A program made the translations under genes and the position numbers. Positions 37,892 through 52,143 of a stretch of DNA of 64,000 nt are shown here, piece by piece. Each line of letters opens with the position of its first letter. Position 1 is the first letter of the stretch. The notes under the pieces are model-generated. The model had not been told where the DNA came from, did not search any database, and saw only the letters and a list, made by a program, of their open reading frames with translations. Source of the DNA: Rhizoctonia solani (Eukaryota > Basidiomycota > Agaricomycetes > Cantharellales > Ceratobasidiaceae); contig NC_057374.1 in assembly GCF_016906535.1 (NCBI RefSeq), positions 372,001 through 436,000 of the forward strand, written 5' to 3'.

Positions 37892-39406
37892 ATGCACTTC
37901 AGTACTGCAACTATCCTAGCTGTCTTGGGTGTCGCCCCTGCTGTCTTGGGGCAACTCGACTCCAAAATCAAGGCTAAAGGTTGGCTCCATTAGTATATAT
38001 TATTCGTAATCAGGACTCAATATCGATCATGAACACCCAGGGAAGAAGTACTTTGGTACATGCTCCGATTCAGGGCTGTTGTCTAACTCGCAGAACGCTG
38101 CCATCATTCGTTCTGACTTCGGTCAGCTCACCCCAGAGAATAGCGCTAGTAAGCCCACCCCAAAAATCACAAATCGCATTATAAGAAATTGACACGTCTC
38201 GGTTCAGAATGGGACGCTATCGAGCCTTCGGTAGGGACCCATGTTCTATAATATAGGTTCAGCCTGCTGATTCTACTTCTCCCGCTAACAGAGGGGAAAC
38301 TTCAATTTCGGTGGGTTTGACACCCTTGTGAACTTTGCTCAGAGTAATGGCAAACTTGTTCGCGGACACACGTGTACGTTTCTCCGTCTTTCGGTACGGA
38401 GTGGACTTATATATATTTGATGTTATGCAGTCGTTTGGCACTCCCAGCTGCCGTCCTGGGTATCCAATATAGGCGATTCTGCTACTCTCACCTCTGTCAT
38501 CCAGAATCATATTACCACTATTGGAAACCGCTACAAAGGGAAGATATATGCCTGGGACGTTGTGAACGAGATTTTCAACGAAGATGGTAGCTTGCGCTCT
38601 TCCGTCTTCAGTCGCGTCCTTGGGGAGAGTAAGTGTTTCTGGAGCGTATGCGTGACATTGAGAAGCTTATTTAGTTGGCAGATTTCGTCGCTATTGCTTT
38701 CAAGGCTGCGCGTGCTGCCGACCCGTGAGTGAATTTACCCAGCATTGTATAGCATATGGTAACCCATGTTTGTGCAGCTCTGCCAAGCTCTATATCAACG
38801 TATGCAACTTATGCGAGTCTGCCTCACGAAACTTTAATAACTTGCGTATAGGACTACAATCTTGACTCTGTGAACAGCAAGGTTAATGGCTTGGTTAACC
38901 TAGTCAAGCGACAGATATCCGCCGGAACTCCTATTGACGGCGTAGGTAGTCAGGCACACCTCCAGGCAAGTATTGATTATGAATATTCTTCCAAACCAAC
39001 TGCTTGTTTTCTAACCATGTCAAAGGCTGGTGGTGCTGGAGGATTACAAGCTGCCCTTAACACACTCGCTAATTCAGGAGTATCAGAGGTTGCCATTACA
39101 GAGCTTGACATTGCTGGCGCTTCGGGTTGGTTTAGTCTTTCACTCCTATATCTTGTAATTCACTCACTCTTGCTTAGGTAGCGACTATGCCACTGCGGTC
39201 AAAGCGTGCCTTAGTGTTTCCAAGTGCGTTGGAATTACGGTAAGATAGAATTCAGCTACAAGTTCAAATTCATCACTTACCGCCCGATATAGGTCTGGGG
39301 TGTTTCCGACAAAGATTCTTGGCGTGCGAGCAGCACTCCTTTACTCTTTGATAGTAACTATCAGAAGAAATCAGCATACAACTCGGTCATCTCCGCTTTA
39401 TCTTAA
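37892..39406 (+). CDS. Secreted endo-1,4-beta-xylanase, GH10
   Basis: Eleven exons (37892-37979, 38041-38148, 38208-38230, 38292-38373, 38431-38628, 38682-38724, 38778-38799, 38852-38965, 39026-39125, 39178-39239, 39293-39406) give 317 aa in frame. Signal peptide [22 protein letters not shown]10 signatures: [37 protein letters not shown], acid/base Glu147 in [22 protein letters not shown], nucleophile Glu252 in AITELDIAG, and [12 protein letters not shown]. Length is that of a single-domain GH10; no cellulose-binding module is present. It cleaves xylan backbones outside the cell. One intron (38966-39025) starts GCAAGT, so it is GC-AG; reading GC as unspliced would introduce a stop. A typical plant cell wall degrading enzyme. 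Confidence 0.93.
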
Positions 39407-40023
39407 GTGGAGCTATTGGACAGAGTGGGAACACGTTTGTGGTGTAGTTACGGATATGTTCAAAATCTATTTTCCTCCGTTCGAGCCATTGGTTTCATGT
39501 TCGCAGACTCGCTATTTTTGGCAAGGTTCAATCTAAGTACATTATAGTTATGCGAACAGATGCGCAGGTTTCCTCTCTAGTTTTTCAAGCTGACATAGCT
39601 AATTCCGAACGCTGCTCCTGGTTTTCTCTCACTAGTAATAAGCACCAAACATAAGTATTTACTGAAGGCGAGACAGCATAGCACTATACAAGGCTAAGAA
39701 TGCGTATCTAATGAAAAATTGAGCTGAAATAAAGTTCAACATATATTGACTTTAATCTTCAGTTCTCTCTTAGTCTAATTCATATGCATGCTGAGGAAGG
39801 GATACTGAGATTATAATGTTTGGGCTCTATCATACGGAAAAGAGCTTTTTCACCGACATATTAATTTTCAGGATCCTTTTACACCACAGTGCAGGGACTG
39901 ATGTGCATGATCTCAATCTCCATCCATCTCAACTTTCGAGTTTGCGTCGCCACCAACACGAAACGTGACTAATTCAAATGCCGTTTGGTAACCCACTACA
40001 ACTTCCCGACCCATCCTAAAAAC
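39407..40023. other. Intergenic between convergent xylanase and amylase
   Basis: No gene supported; contains the 3' flanks of both genes. AT-rich. Confidence 0.5.
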
Positions 40024-42271
<2,248 letters not shown>

Positions 42272-42916
42272 ATTAGATACAAATGAGAGGGGAGGGACCT
42301 AGGTGGTATGTCCACATAGATGTGCATGCGCGGGTACTTTATAAGCCATCTTCAAAAAGATAAAGATAGGTGACCCTGGTCTGCGCAATCCATGAGCGCT
42401 CGGAGATCGCGCCTCCGGGGGACCCACTATTCTCTACACAGTTGAATCTGGTAAATGGCAGTGTCATAATTATGATATGATGGGATTCCAAGCCTGTTTA
42501 GGAGCGGTGAGGTTAAGTATTGCTGTTAACTTCCAAAACGGGCAGTGTGACTATCAAGGCTAGAATCAGCCTAAAGCACCAAAGATAGACATGCATTCAG
42601 TTGTGGACCATATACGTACGGCGTAAGGGAGCACGCGCTCGGGCTCTCTGGATTCCCGTAAGGATGGGTTCCCCGGATCACATTCAACCGTCAATGCGGG
42701 CAGTCTATTGGGGTATTGCAGAGGGGCATGGAAGTGATGTATGCATTTTGGTTCTGCTGATGGCCCAGAATTAGAACAACCGCTCATTTATAGAGCGCTT
42801 CTTACCATCGAACCATATTTGAAATCTCACCCCTACAGCCAAACGCGGCAATCTTCAATTAGATCTTGGCGTTTGTAAACGAAATTCTCAAGCTTATTTT
42901 TGTACAAAGATGAGAT
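42272..42916. other. Intergenic, amylase promoter side
   Basis: No gene supported. On the minus strand GGCTTATAAAGTAC lies about 65 nt before the amylase ATG and could be its TATA box. The part near 42.6-42.9 kb is the decarboxylase 3' flank. Confidence 0.45.
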
Positions 42917-44850
42917 TCAAGCACCATCCTGAGCACCCACGATAACCTCTTCCAGTACTCCAGTGACCACCTCGAACTCATCACCCAGACCCGTCATCCA
43001 ATTCGATACGGCAAGCCTAATAGCGCCCAATCCATCAGAACCACAGACGGCGTAACATAGATCCTTCTCGTCTCGTTGATGGCATTCACGAGCATCGAGG
43101 AGCCTGTGGGATTCTCCGTGCATAGATCTTCGCTCCACAGCCACTTTTGGCGCGGAACAAAACAATGTTGAGATCGACATTATCAGGCACTGCACCGGTA
43201 TCAACGTTCAAGACTTGATACCATTTAGACCCCGGTCCGGTATGCATCCATTCGGCGATTCGACGAGCGAATGCTACATTCCTCGAGATGAGCTCGGAGT
43301 ATCCCTGTTTGCCCATCGCGAGAAGCGCGCAAAAGAGCGGTAGAGCGCGGAACCGGCGAGAGTTCTCGATGCCGATGACTATGGCCGATGGAACAGCATG
43401 TGATGCTTCGAGCTCTGGTGTGCGGGGAGGTGCGTTCGGGTTTACCGCGGGAGTGAGGTATGCTGGTGGAGGTGCCTTGGGCGATGGACCGAAAATGGAT
43501 TTTTGTAGGGAGAGGGAGCGCGAGAAGAATAGACCACAATCGTAGGGAACGTTGAACCATTTGTGGCCTGGTTGCGGAATAAGACCCTTGCTAATAAATA
43601 GAGTGTAAAACATACCGTCGGAGGTTATACTATCGGCGAGTTCAAGGTTTTTGGCCATGAACGAGAGTTCAGGAACGATACGAGCAAAAGCACCAAATGC
43701 TGGAAATAGCTTTTAGTATGGAATTTAATATGTCAAAAGAAAGTAAGCACCAGCATCGATATGCAACCAGACGTTATATTTATCGCATATTTTACGCACT
43801 TCTGCAACATTGGGGCTGAATTCTCCCTATGGGCTTGGCTTGATAATTATATGTGCAGGACCAAGCTTTCTTTGCTCACCGTGTTCACCTCCCCAAAACT
43901 AAGTACGACAAAAGCCGCCTTGCGATCTCGTTCAAAGGAAGTTGCGTACTCTGAAAGTCTTGCCTCTAGAACACTCAGATTGATTCCCTTGCCATCCGAC
44001 GATCCAATATCAATCACGTTGGATCGACCAATTCCAACGATAGCTGCTGCCTTGACAATCGAGGCGTGTGGCCTATCACAGAGAACTTGAACAGTGATTC
44101 CGGCGAATCCGTCTTCTGCAACCGAGTGCTCTTGGTTTCCAGTCGCCGTCCGGACAGCATAGTCCCGTCCACAAGCTATGATCACGTTGAGAACCCAGTT
44201 TTGAAATACATATGGGGGGACGCAAAGCAGGACATACTCATTGCCAAGACATTGCTTGCGGTCGCCCCAGTTGTTAGAGTTCGTGCTGTAAACCTGTCGC
44301 GCGGAAGACCGAAGAGGTCGAGGACCATTTCGAGAGTTCGATCTTCTACTGCGGCGCTGACGGTTTGTTCCTATGCATCGTGGGTGTCAATAAACGAAAC
44401 AATTGCTGTGTGGGGTGGGTTACCGCCAGACTGCTTGCGCAGTTTTGGTCGTAGATTGTTGCGAGGAAGTCACCAGCCTACAAAAGGCGTAGTTTTAGCA
44501 GTTGAGTAGCAGCATGATATTTAATTTCTACCTGTGCAGCAGGCAAAACCCCTCCGGTCACGAAGCCATAGTACCTGGATTCAATTCAGCATCTCTTCCA
44601 AACAAATGCCTAGGCTACAAGTATACCTAGGACCAGCTTGACCGATTGCAAGTCCAGGTACAACATTCTCGCGCACAAAGTCCAAGGCGTGTTTAGTTCC
44701 GAGGCCAGATAGCGGAACTTGCTTGGGCAAAGTAGCAAGTGCATTTTGAATATCTGCGAGATGCGCGATCGTGGGTGTCGTAAGAAGGTCAGATTGACGT
44801 GCTGACGCCAATTCTAAAATCGAGGACAATGTTTCGGGTGAAAAGTCCAT
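42917..44850 (-). CDS. PLP-dependent group II amino acid decarboxylase (aromatic/tyrosine decarboxylase-like), one frame break
   Basis: Nine exons (44850-44627, 44574-44532, 44477-44424, 44370-44238, 44175-43880, 43826-43751, 43699-43616, 43567-43145, 43103-42917). Family features: YYGFVTGGVLPAAQAGDF, AVEDRTLEMVLDLFGLP, TTGATASNVLAM, HASIVKAAAIVG, HIDAAFGAFARI, and the PLP lysine in DGHKWFNVPYDCG (about residue 306). It should decarboxylate an aromatic or related amino acid in the cytosol. The last exon is one base short: NAINETRRIYVTPSV and GLGAIRLAVSNWMTG lie in neighbouring frames, with the break near 43035-43045. Intron 8 is only 41 nt (43104-43144). Apart from that, all phases close. Substrate cannot be told from the sequence. 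Confidence 0.8.
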
Positions 44851-45138
44851 GGTTTTGGTTTTGGTTCAAGTCCCCAGTCGGTGAATTCGAGTCGGTTTTA
44901 TTTCCGAAACTGACCGAGTCATGCAGTCGGCGCAAAAGTGAAATCCGCCCCATTTGTTCGAATTTTTTAGACTGCGCCGGTATAGCCGTTCGTATAGGTT
45001 CGTACAACAAGGGTAAACCTGTTTGGGGTAAGACAATCCGAAAATAGTAAAATGACGGTCGTGTGGTTAGACGAGGCATTTGATGTTTGCTTAATTTGAC
45101 AAGTTATTGGAAATAGACCTTTACGTCACTCCCCCGCC
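44851..45138. promoter_or_regulatory. Divergent promoter region, decarboxylase and amidohydrolase
   Basis: The decarboxylase (minus) and amidohydrolase (plus) start codons are 288 bp apart, so their promoters must share this segment. No clear TATA box or known operator was recognised. Co-regulation is possible but only inferred from the layout. Confidence 0.45.
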
Positions 45139-47857
45139 ATGCACTCTGCTCAACTTCGTCGACGGATAGCCAAGATGGACGAGTCTGCTCGTCGACTCGA
45201 AAAAGACAACTCTCCTGATGACCCTAAAAAGCAATTGGAAGATCCTACGCTAGAACAACTCCGGCTTGCAAGTTTTAAAAGCCGAAGTCGAGCGTCTGCC
45301 ATAGGGCGAGGGAGAGTACAGGCAATAGTATCGGCAATCGCAATCGGGTTTTTATTGCTTCTAATTAGGACGCAAAAATCGAAAGAGCCCCCATCAGCTT
45401 ATGCTCTCTGTAGTGCTCATGGAGAACGTAACATTTGGACAGTGGACGAAAGTAATGCAAGGTAATTATAAATAAGATGCATTGCGAATTTGTATCATAG
45501 TTAACGTGAAGAGATAGAGCAGAGTGTATGGTCATCAACGGAAAGTTTATAGCCGATATTGGATCCGTAGATGACATTCGCCGGCGCTGGGGAGATCGTG
45601 CTACCACCGGCCCCGTAGCGGGTGCTCCCGACGTGAGCCGCAAACGTGGACTTAAATTTATATATCTAGAAAAGGGGCAGGCCGCGTATCCAGGCTTCCA
45701 CGGTGGGTGTTCTCACACATCTTTTGACTCTTACTAACTACGTATCTTTAGATGCGCATGCTCATGTATTGCAATGGGGATGGGCTAGCCAACTCCCGCT
45801 TCGAGGCTCACAAACAATCGAAGGTAAAGCCTCGGGTGAATCCGTTACGTAAACTAACCATTGGCTGGCAGAAATCCTAAGCAAAATCAGACTATACGTC
45901 GAAAGCTCCCCCTTGGAACCTGGGGCCTGGATTGAGGGGCAAGGATGGGATCAAACGCTATGGGGCGGCGCGTTCCCCACCGCTGCGGACCTAGACCAGG
46001 ACCCGCTACTCAGAGATAAACCCATTGTGCTGGCTCGTACAGACGTTCACGCTTATTGGGTCAGTTTGAACGCGATGCAAGAGTTTATAACTAACCTCCC
46101 TCTAGGTGTCTAAGGAAGTCATTCGTCGGCTCGGACCCCTGCCGGACAAAGTTGATGGAGGGGAGATCATTCGAGATGCCGATGGAAATCCTACCGGTAT
46201 CTTTCTAGATAATGCTATGGCGCTCATTGGTAAATACGTCCCTCTGCCGACCCACAATCTAGAATTAATAACTAGAGCAGACGACGCCAAACCACAATGG
46301 ACGGACGCTCAGAGGCTTAGATTCTTTAGGCGTACAGTCAAGGATGCACTGGCTGTTGGCCTTACCACCATCCATGACGCAGCTACCTATGTTCCTGACA
46401 TTGAGTTTTTCAAAAGGCATGTCCACCCAAGTCCTGGATCCATCAGTTGACTTGCAACGTATACAATAGGATGGCTATCGAAGGTAAACTTCCGCTGCGA
46501 CTCTACCTCATGGGCCATGTCCTCTCAGATACCTACTGGGGCGCTCAACTTCCAAATATTACCGCTGCCGAATCTGCAGACGGTCGATTGATGCTTCAGG
46601 CCGTAAAGATATTCGGGGATGGCGCGCTCGGGTCTTGGGGCTCTGCATTGTTGGAGCCGTACTCGGACAAACCAGATACCACGGGTATCCTCAGGAGTAG
46701 CCCAGACGTACTACGAACTCTTATTGCCGATTTCTATAAGAACGTGAGTAAATTGTTATTCGCGAGCTTGAAGGGTGTAAATTTATTGGTGTTTGATAGG
46801 GTTGGCAAGTGGTACGTGCATTAAATCATGTCGTGTAGTCATTTTCGCTTAAAAGGTTGGGCAGAACACTCATTGCATAGGAGTAAGCTTCAATCTCCTC
46901 ATTTCATAAATAACTTACCGGTTGAGCTCTCCCAGGACCGAGCAAATAAGATCGTCCTGGACGCATACGAGGAGGCACTGAAAAGCTCTACCGATACGGA
47001 CCGCCGCCTGCGAATCGAACACGCTCAAATATTGACTCAAGAGGATTTGAAACGCATGGGGCGACTGGGAGGTAAGCCTGTCCTACAACAATATGAGTCA
47101 AACTGAGTTGTGTTAGTGATCGCGAGCGTCCAGCCAACTCATGCGTAAGTTGCTATTTCCTTTTCTTAATCATGGCTGATTTTGCCTCAAAGTACCAGCG
47201 ACATGGGGTACGCTGAAACCCGTTTGGTATGGTCATAGAGCTTTCATCGTTCTAAGAGACCCCTGATTTACCCCCCGCAGGGACCTGAACGGATCAAGGG
47301 CGCTTATGCGTGGAGAACTCTTATTGAGTGGGTCTAATGCACCAATTTGCTTCGTTCACGTTTAACAGGCGCCAAATTTAGGAATGGAGCCACCGTCACT
47401 ACTGGATCCGATTTCCCTGTCGAGGGTATCAACCCACTTCTGGTGCGCAAGCTATCTTAATAATACACCCATCCCATACTTACCGATTATCTTAGGGCTT
47501 CTATGCGGCCGTCACCCGACTCGCCCCAGACGGAACATCGCCACATGGCCCTGGAGGATGGTACCCTGAACAACGAATGACTCGACATGAAGGTCACTAC
47601 TTCTTCCGCCAAAAACTGTTTTTATCACGAGGCTAACCATAGTCGTCTTTTCGTTAGCTCTCCGCGGAATGACTTTGCATGCAGCCTATGCAAGTTTCCA
47701 AGAACATAAAGTCGGACGAATCGTCAAGGGCCTTCGGGCAGATGTGACGGTGCTGTCTCAGGATATCATGACTGTTCGTGTAGACGAAATTTTGGGAACT
47801 GGGGTTGTTGCGACTATTATTGACGGGCGAGTTGTATACGGCGGGTTAAAGTTGTGA
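45139..47857 (+). CDS. Membrane-anchored amidohydrolase (YtcJ-like, amidohydrolase 3), one frame break
   Basis: Fifteen exons: 45139-45461, 45518-45702, 45752-45823, 45872-46059, 46106-46416, 46470-46743, 46800-46811, 46865-46882, 46936-47071, 47117-47144, 47193-47226, 47281-47331, 47369-47442, 47496-47592, 47658-47857; about 668 codons. Residues about 55-75 form one membrane segment (AIVSAIAIGFLLLLI) after a charged N tail. Metal-site motifs: PGFHDAHAHVLQWG, VKIFGDGALGSWG, NTHCIGDRAN, RIEHAQIL, TTGSDFPVEGINP. Family members hydrolyse amide or ester-like bonds with metal catalysis; the substrate here is unknown. Exons of 12 and 18 nt occur, and the intron 46417-46469 is GC-AG. One base is missing near 47329 (TTATTGAGTGG), where homologues read IESGAKF across the splice. 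Confidence 0.78.
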
Positions 47858-50800
47858 TTGCGTTGTGTACGATCTATGCGGTTGGGTCAGAAGTTCATCT
47901 TCGTTATCCGCTTATTACCCTTATGGCTACTGTATTTGTCTTAACCGGATGTGGACCAGACACGCCAAGTCAATGGGAAAACTCCAGTTTTTGTGTATCT
48001 TATCCCCCCATCGTCTGTTCGTAAGTAAATGTCATCTCCAGGTCAGTTTAACTCCACGGTATTGAGCATGAGATGTAACCATATGCGGCTATGGACCCGT
48101 GCAATACAAAAGTGCGTACCAGATGGCTCGATCAAAGTACACGAATTATGGGCTTGAAAAAGGAACGAACAAGGAAATGGGGACAAAGGGTACCCCTAGA
48201 CCAGTACTGGTAGTACAAGAGAATAAACATGTAGACCGAGAAATGATGTGCTTTTCCCAGTGATTGTCTTTGATTCAATAGATTTGGATAAGCGGTCCGT
48301 CTGGTTTATATTGATATTTAGCTTAGCACTTATTATTCTATTGCTCATCGTTCGATTCACTAGATATATAGATTTTATGCGCATAATCACTGATCATGAC
48401 TCAGCTACTAAAATTCAGTGCCCTGGGCTTTCTTTTACTCAGCGCTCACTCTTGCGCTCACTCACTCTCACTCGCGTTTGTATTTAATTTTAAAAATATT
48501 CATTCTATCACATATTACTCGACATCTTGCGACGCGTATTACGGCATTATTGCTAGCAAACCTGACCCATCATCACCTGAGATACGGAACTTTACGTTAC
48601 TAACAGCATCGATTGAAAAAATTACCTGTTTTATGTGACCGCATACAACCCATTGGTTAGCGCGCGGACCATCAAGTTCCGGCAATCAAATTCGTCCCTG
48701 CTCGGTAGTCCCGATCTCCGAGGCGCTTGTGCCCATGGAATGAGCGGTCGTCCGGTAACGCTGTGCAAACAAAAAGTCCATGCGTATCGACATGCGGCGC
48801 AATATACTGTGTCTTATCCGGTACACATGTCCAATGCTGATGGTGTATGCTGGTAGTAGATAGCTTATCCTCAGCATGCGTGTGCCAGCGCTCGACACCC
48901 TTATTCGCTTGACAAAGGGCGTATATACAATAGGCAGGTGCAATAAGACAGTTTGATCGAGGGAGAGCTTTGTCGTTGTGAGCTCGGTTCACCTTTGTTG
49001 GGTTGTCTCGTGGCCACCGTATACGCAGGTGGGAGTTCAAATCTGCCAGGATGAAGACCGAATCGGATCAGAAGGATAAAGTTTACACGAGAGGACGACG
49101 GCAATCATGTATCCTTCAAATCGTTAATACCGCATTCAGCCAAGGAGCCAAACCCACCTCGAGCGAAATCTTAGTTTTAGCCTCAAATGAAAAAAAACGG
49201 GAAAGATTTGTTCCTGGTGAACTGTACCATCTCCAACGGGTAAAGCTGGGCTTGAACTCCACGTGTACGCATACAGTCAATCGATGATGGATCAGAGCGC
49301 AAGTGATAATACTGGATTCGGCACCCCTTGGCCCCTATTGCTTCTCGTCACTTTACTAGTACGACACCACTGTCATAGCCCGATTTAACCGCTCCTTGGC
49401 ATGGATCGTGTTTGCCGATATGACCTACTTGGGGGTCAGACGTGTTCATTGGGCTTGGGATCCAAGTAACCACGATAGTGGTTGTTTTGTCGCTCGTGAT
49501 AAGACTGGAGTTCCATGGTCTCATGTCATACACCTGATTGTGCTGTACCTCTAACTGAAGATAAAAGTCCTTATTATAGATACAGATCTGCACAATGCCA
49601 AGCCATAGAAATGTATACGTAAGCCATGGACTCGAGTTCAGGGGGGTCATCCATGATGCAGTCATTCGCAAGGCAGTGTGTTGGGCCGAACTTTGAGCGT
49701 CAATGGTTCGAGTAAACTTATCCACGTACGCGACCCGGGAAATCCACCGTCTTCATCCTTGTCATCAGAATAGAGTTCTTATGTGCGCGTTTCCGGTTCA
49801 GTGAGTTGGTAGAATCGGACTGTGTAGCATGTGTTTACTGGACAAGGCGATCGAGTTTTTTGTATTTGTGATATCGTTTTGTTCACTGCCTTGCTTGGAC
49901 GCTTTGTGCGTGGCCGAGGTGGGTACTTGGTGCGAAATCTCGTGCCCGATCGATTAGCCCGAACCGATCTGTAGACTTGCCGGTAGACAAAAGTGGAGTG
50001 GGTCGGCGGATATTAACATATTAGAGCTCAGATAGATGTAGGCGAGGTAGAAATTATATGCGCGCGCGGATTTCGTATAATAAATCGCTGTATATGCAGC
50101 CTTTGTCGGTTCGAGTCGATGGTAGAGAGATGAGAAGGGTGTTGAGGTGGACGTACATGGCTAGGGCTGGACAGAAGCTTTGTGGTGTCTTGGTCTTTAG
50201 TAAGGTCGCTTGCCGATTCCGGGTTTCCTCGATCCAACTCGACTCGCCTATTTATTGATTTTCTGTGCACAAGCGAACATGGTATACACGTCTCGCACAA
50301 CCGGCCTCTTGCATGTATTTGTATTACCTCAGGAAGGAACCCACCCCTGGCGCCGTATAGTATTCTCCAAAAAGGACCATATCCGATGACGTACACGCCC
50401 GGATCGTGGGACCGTCATGGTAAACCAAGGGACCGAGGCGGAATTTGGCGATAGGCCGAATTTCGGAGTGTGTGTGCCTGTGTACTGTTCGCGATGATAG
50501 AATCCACGCGTGCGAGTGTGCGAGTGTGTGCCAAAAGGCAAGAGGTGCAGAATGTACAATGGGCAATGATGCAAGTGTGAGAAGAGGTACGCAATGAACG
50601 AATTCGACTCGAGGCGTTGAGGATCCGGGAAGAACTTTAAATGATTACGGAGGGCGGAAGGGACACCGGAAGAAAAAGGGAAGAGAAAGTACGAATAAAG
50701 TGAGGTTACGCAATGGCCTTGGTCCATGTGATATCCCGAGCCGAGTGAAAATTCGGGAGACCGTTGGTGTAGGTGAGAGTTATTGTTGGGCTTGGGGGAT

Positions 50801-50899
50801 ATAGTTAGCAGGCAAAAAGGCAGAAATAAAGCTTATACTTGGAGTGACTGCGCCCGCGACGGCCGGATATAATAACGTACCGGCAGCCCAATTTGCAAC
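47858..50899. other. Gene-poor region
   Basis: 3 kb without a supportable gene on either strand. ORFs of 60-130 codons overlap on both strands and show no motifs. A tRNA-like B-box (GAGTTCAAATCTGCC, near 49033) was examined and rejected. Confidence 0.45.
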
Positions 50900-52143
50900 A
50901 TGATTCGATTGCGGGAAATTTGCAACGCTACTCCTACGGCTACTACGACTGCAGGATCGGATGCGGACGGGCCGGTTGTAACGGACGCACCGAGACTGGT
51001 TCCGCTGGACTTGGAGATGCAGCGACGCAGGAGACGGACCGTGAAGCGACAGAACTGTGAGTGAAATCCAATATGTTCGAACCGAAGTTGACTGGTGCCA
51101 GTTCCTGATTCGTGCGGAAACGTTGGCAACGATGTGCTGTCGTGTTACCCGACAGAGGGCATGACTGTTGTCCAAGGCAGCTGGACCCGGTTCGTATGTG
51201 TAAGAGTGAGTGTGTGCAGTGACGGTGGTTGATTTGTATCCAGGGAACTCTCGATCCAGAATACATTGGCTATGGCAACTTGGACATCTATCTCTTCCAT
51301 GCTGACTCGCGGGTAGAGGCATTCAAGTGGTCGAATGTTCCCAACGACTCTAACTGGGTTGGTGTCTCTGTCAATGACTCGTTCTGGGGCACACGCGGTG
51401 TCACTGGTTGGCGGGACGGCCAGAACCAGTCTATGCCCTTTTACTTTGTCGCTACAGATGCCGGCGCTGCTCTTGACGGCGGCGAACCCCGCCAGGCAAC
51501 GTTCACTGCGGTACAGACCAAACTGCCGACTACTACTACTCTAGTCTGAGCTCAGCCGCAAGTGTGAGCTCTGCACGGCGGTGGAGACCGCCTTCCCAAA
51601 GGGCCATTGCTCTCCTCGTCATTCTCGGAATCCTCGCCCTTGCCGCCCTCATGCTCTTGGCATGGTTCTCCGCACGCAACCTCCGCACCCGCCAACGACG
51701 CAGGCAGTCTACCGGCTCTTCCACACCCATCATGGGTCTCCCCGCCTCCCAGGCCCCACCCGAATCCACCATCTCCCCATCGAACATCCCCGGCCTCTAT
51801 CGTCGGTCGTCCTGTGTCTATCAGACGAGGTGGATCGCTGTCAACGCCAACGTCAACGACGGTGCATCCACCCGTTCCGGCGAAACAGGGCCCATCTGGC
51901 CAAGACGCCGCCATCATGGCTTCCGCCTTTCGAGCCATGCTACGCAAACCCGATTTCGCTAGTCGGCCCGAGGAAGAGGACGAGAGTCCGGAAGAAAGAA
52001 ATGTGCGTGATATGAAGGAGCAGCTTGCAGAGGAAGGCCGCGATATACAGAGTGTCAGGAGCGAGCGCGGCGTCAGGGTTCATAATACCGCCGAGGACGG
52101 CAGTGAAGACGGTTGGGGCCGGCCCACGACTCCACGACGATGA
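50900..52143 (+). CDS. Single-pass membrane protein with extracellular domain, unknown function
   Basis: Exons 50900-51056, 51102-51193, 51244-51706, 51753-52143. The first half looks extracellular: NDVLSCYPTEGMTVVQGSW, YGNLDIYLFHADS, VSVNDSFWGTRG and QATFTAVQT, a pattern I associate with basidiomycete surface proteins of unknown role. Then a Ser-rich stalk and one membrane helix, AIALLVILGILALAALMLLAWF, followed by basic RTRQRRRQ and a long cytosolic Pro/Ser-rich tail ending in acidic, charged sequence. One base is missing in the ACT run near 51535-51545; without it the membrane part is out of frame. The intron 51707-51752 (46 nt) restores the last frame. No signal peptide is seen at the modelled start, so a further 5' exon is likely. 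Confidence 0.6.

Noticed and set aside
49003..49090. tRNA-like sequence with a B-box (GAGTTCAAATCTGCC)
   Set aside because: No acceptor stem pairing or proper A-box and anticodon arm could be drawn.
50780..51322. 180-codon minus-strand ORF
   Set aside because: It is the antisense of the membrane protein exons, whose sense strand shows a coherent extracellular domain and consensus introns.
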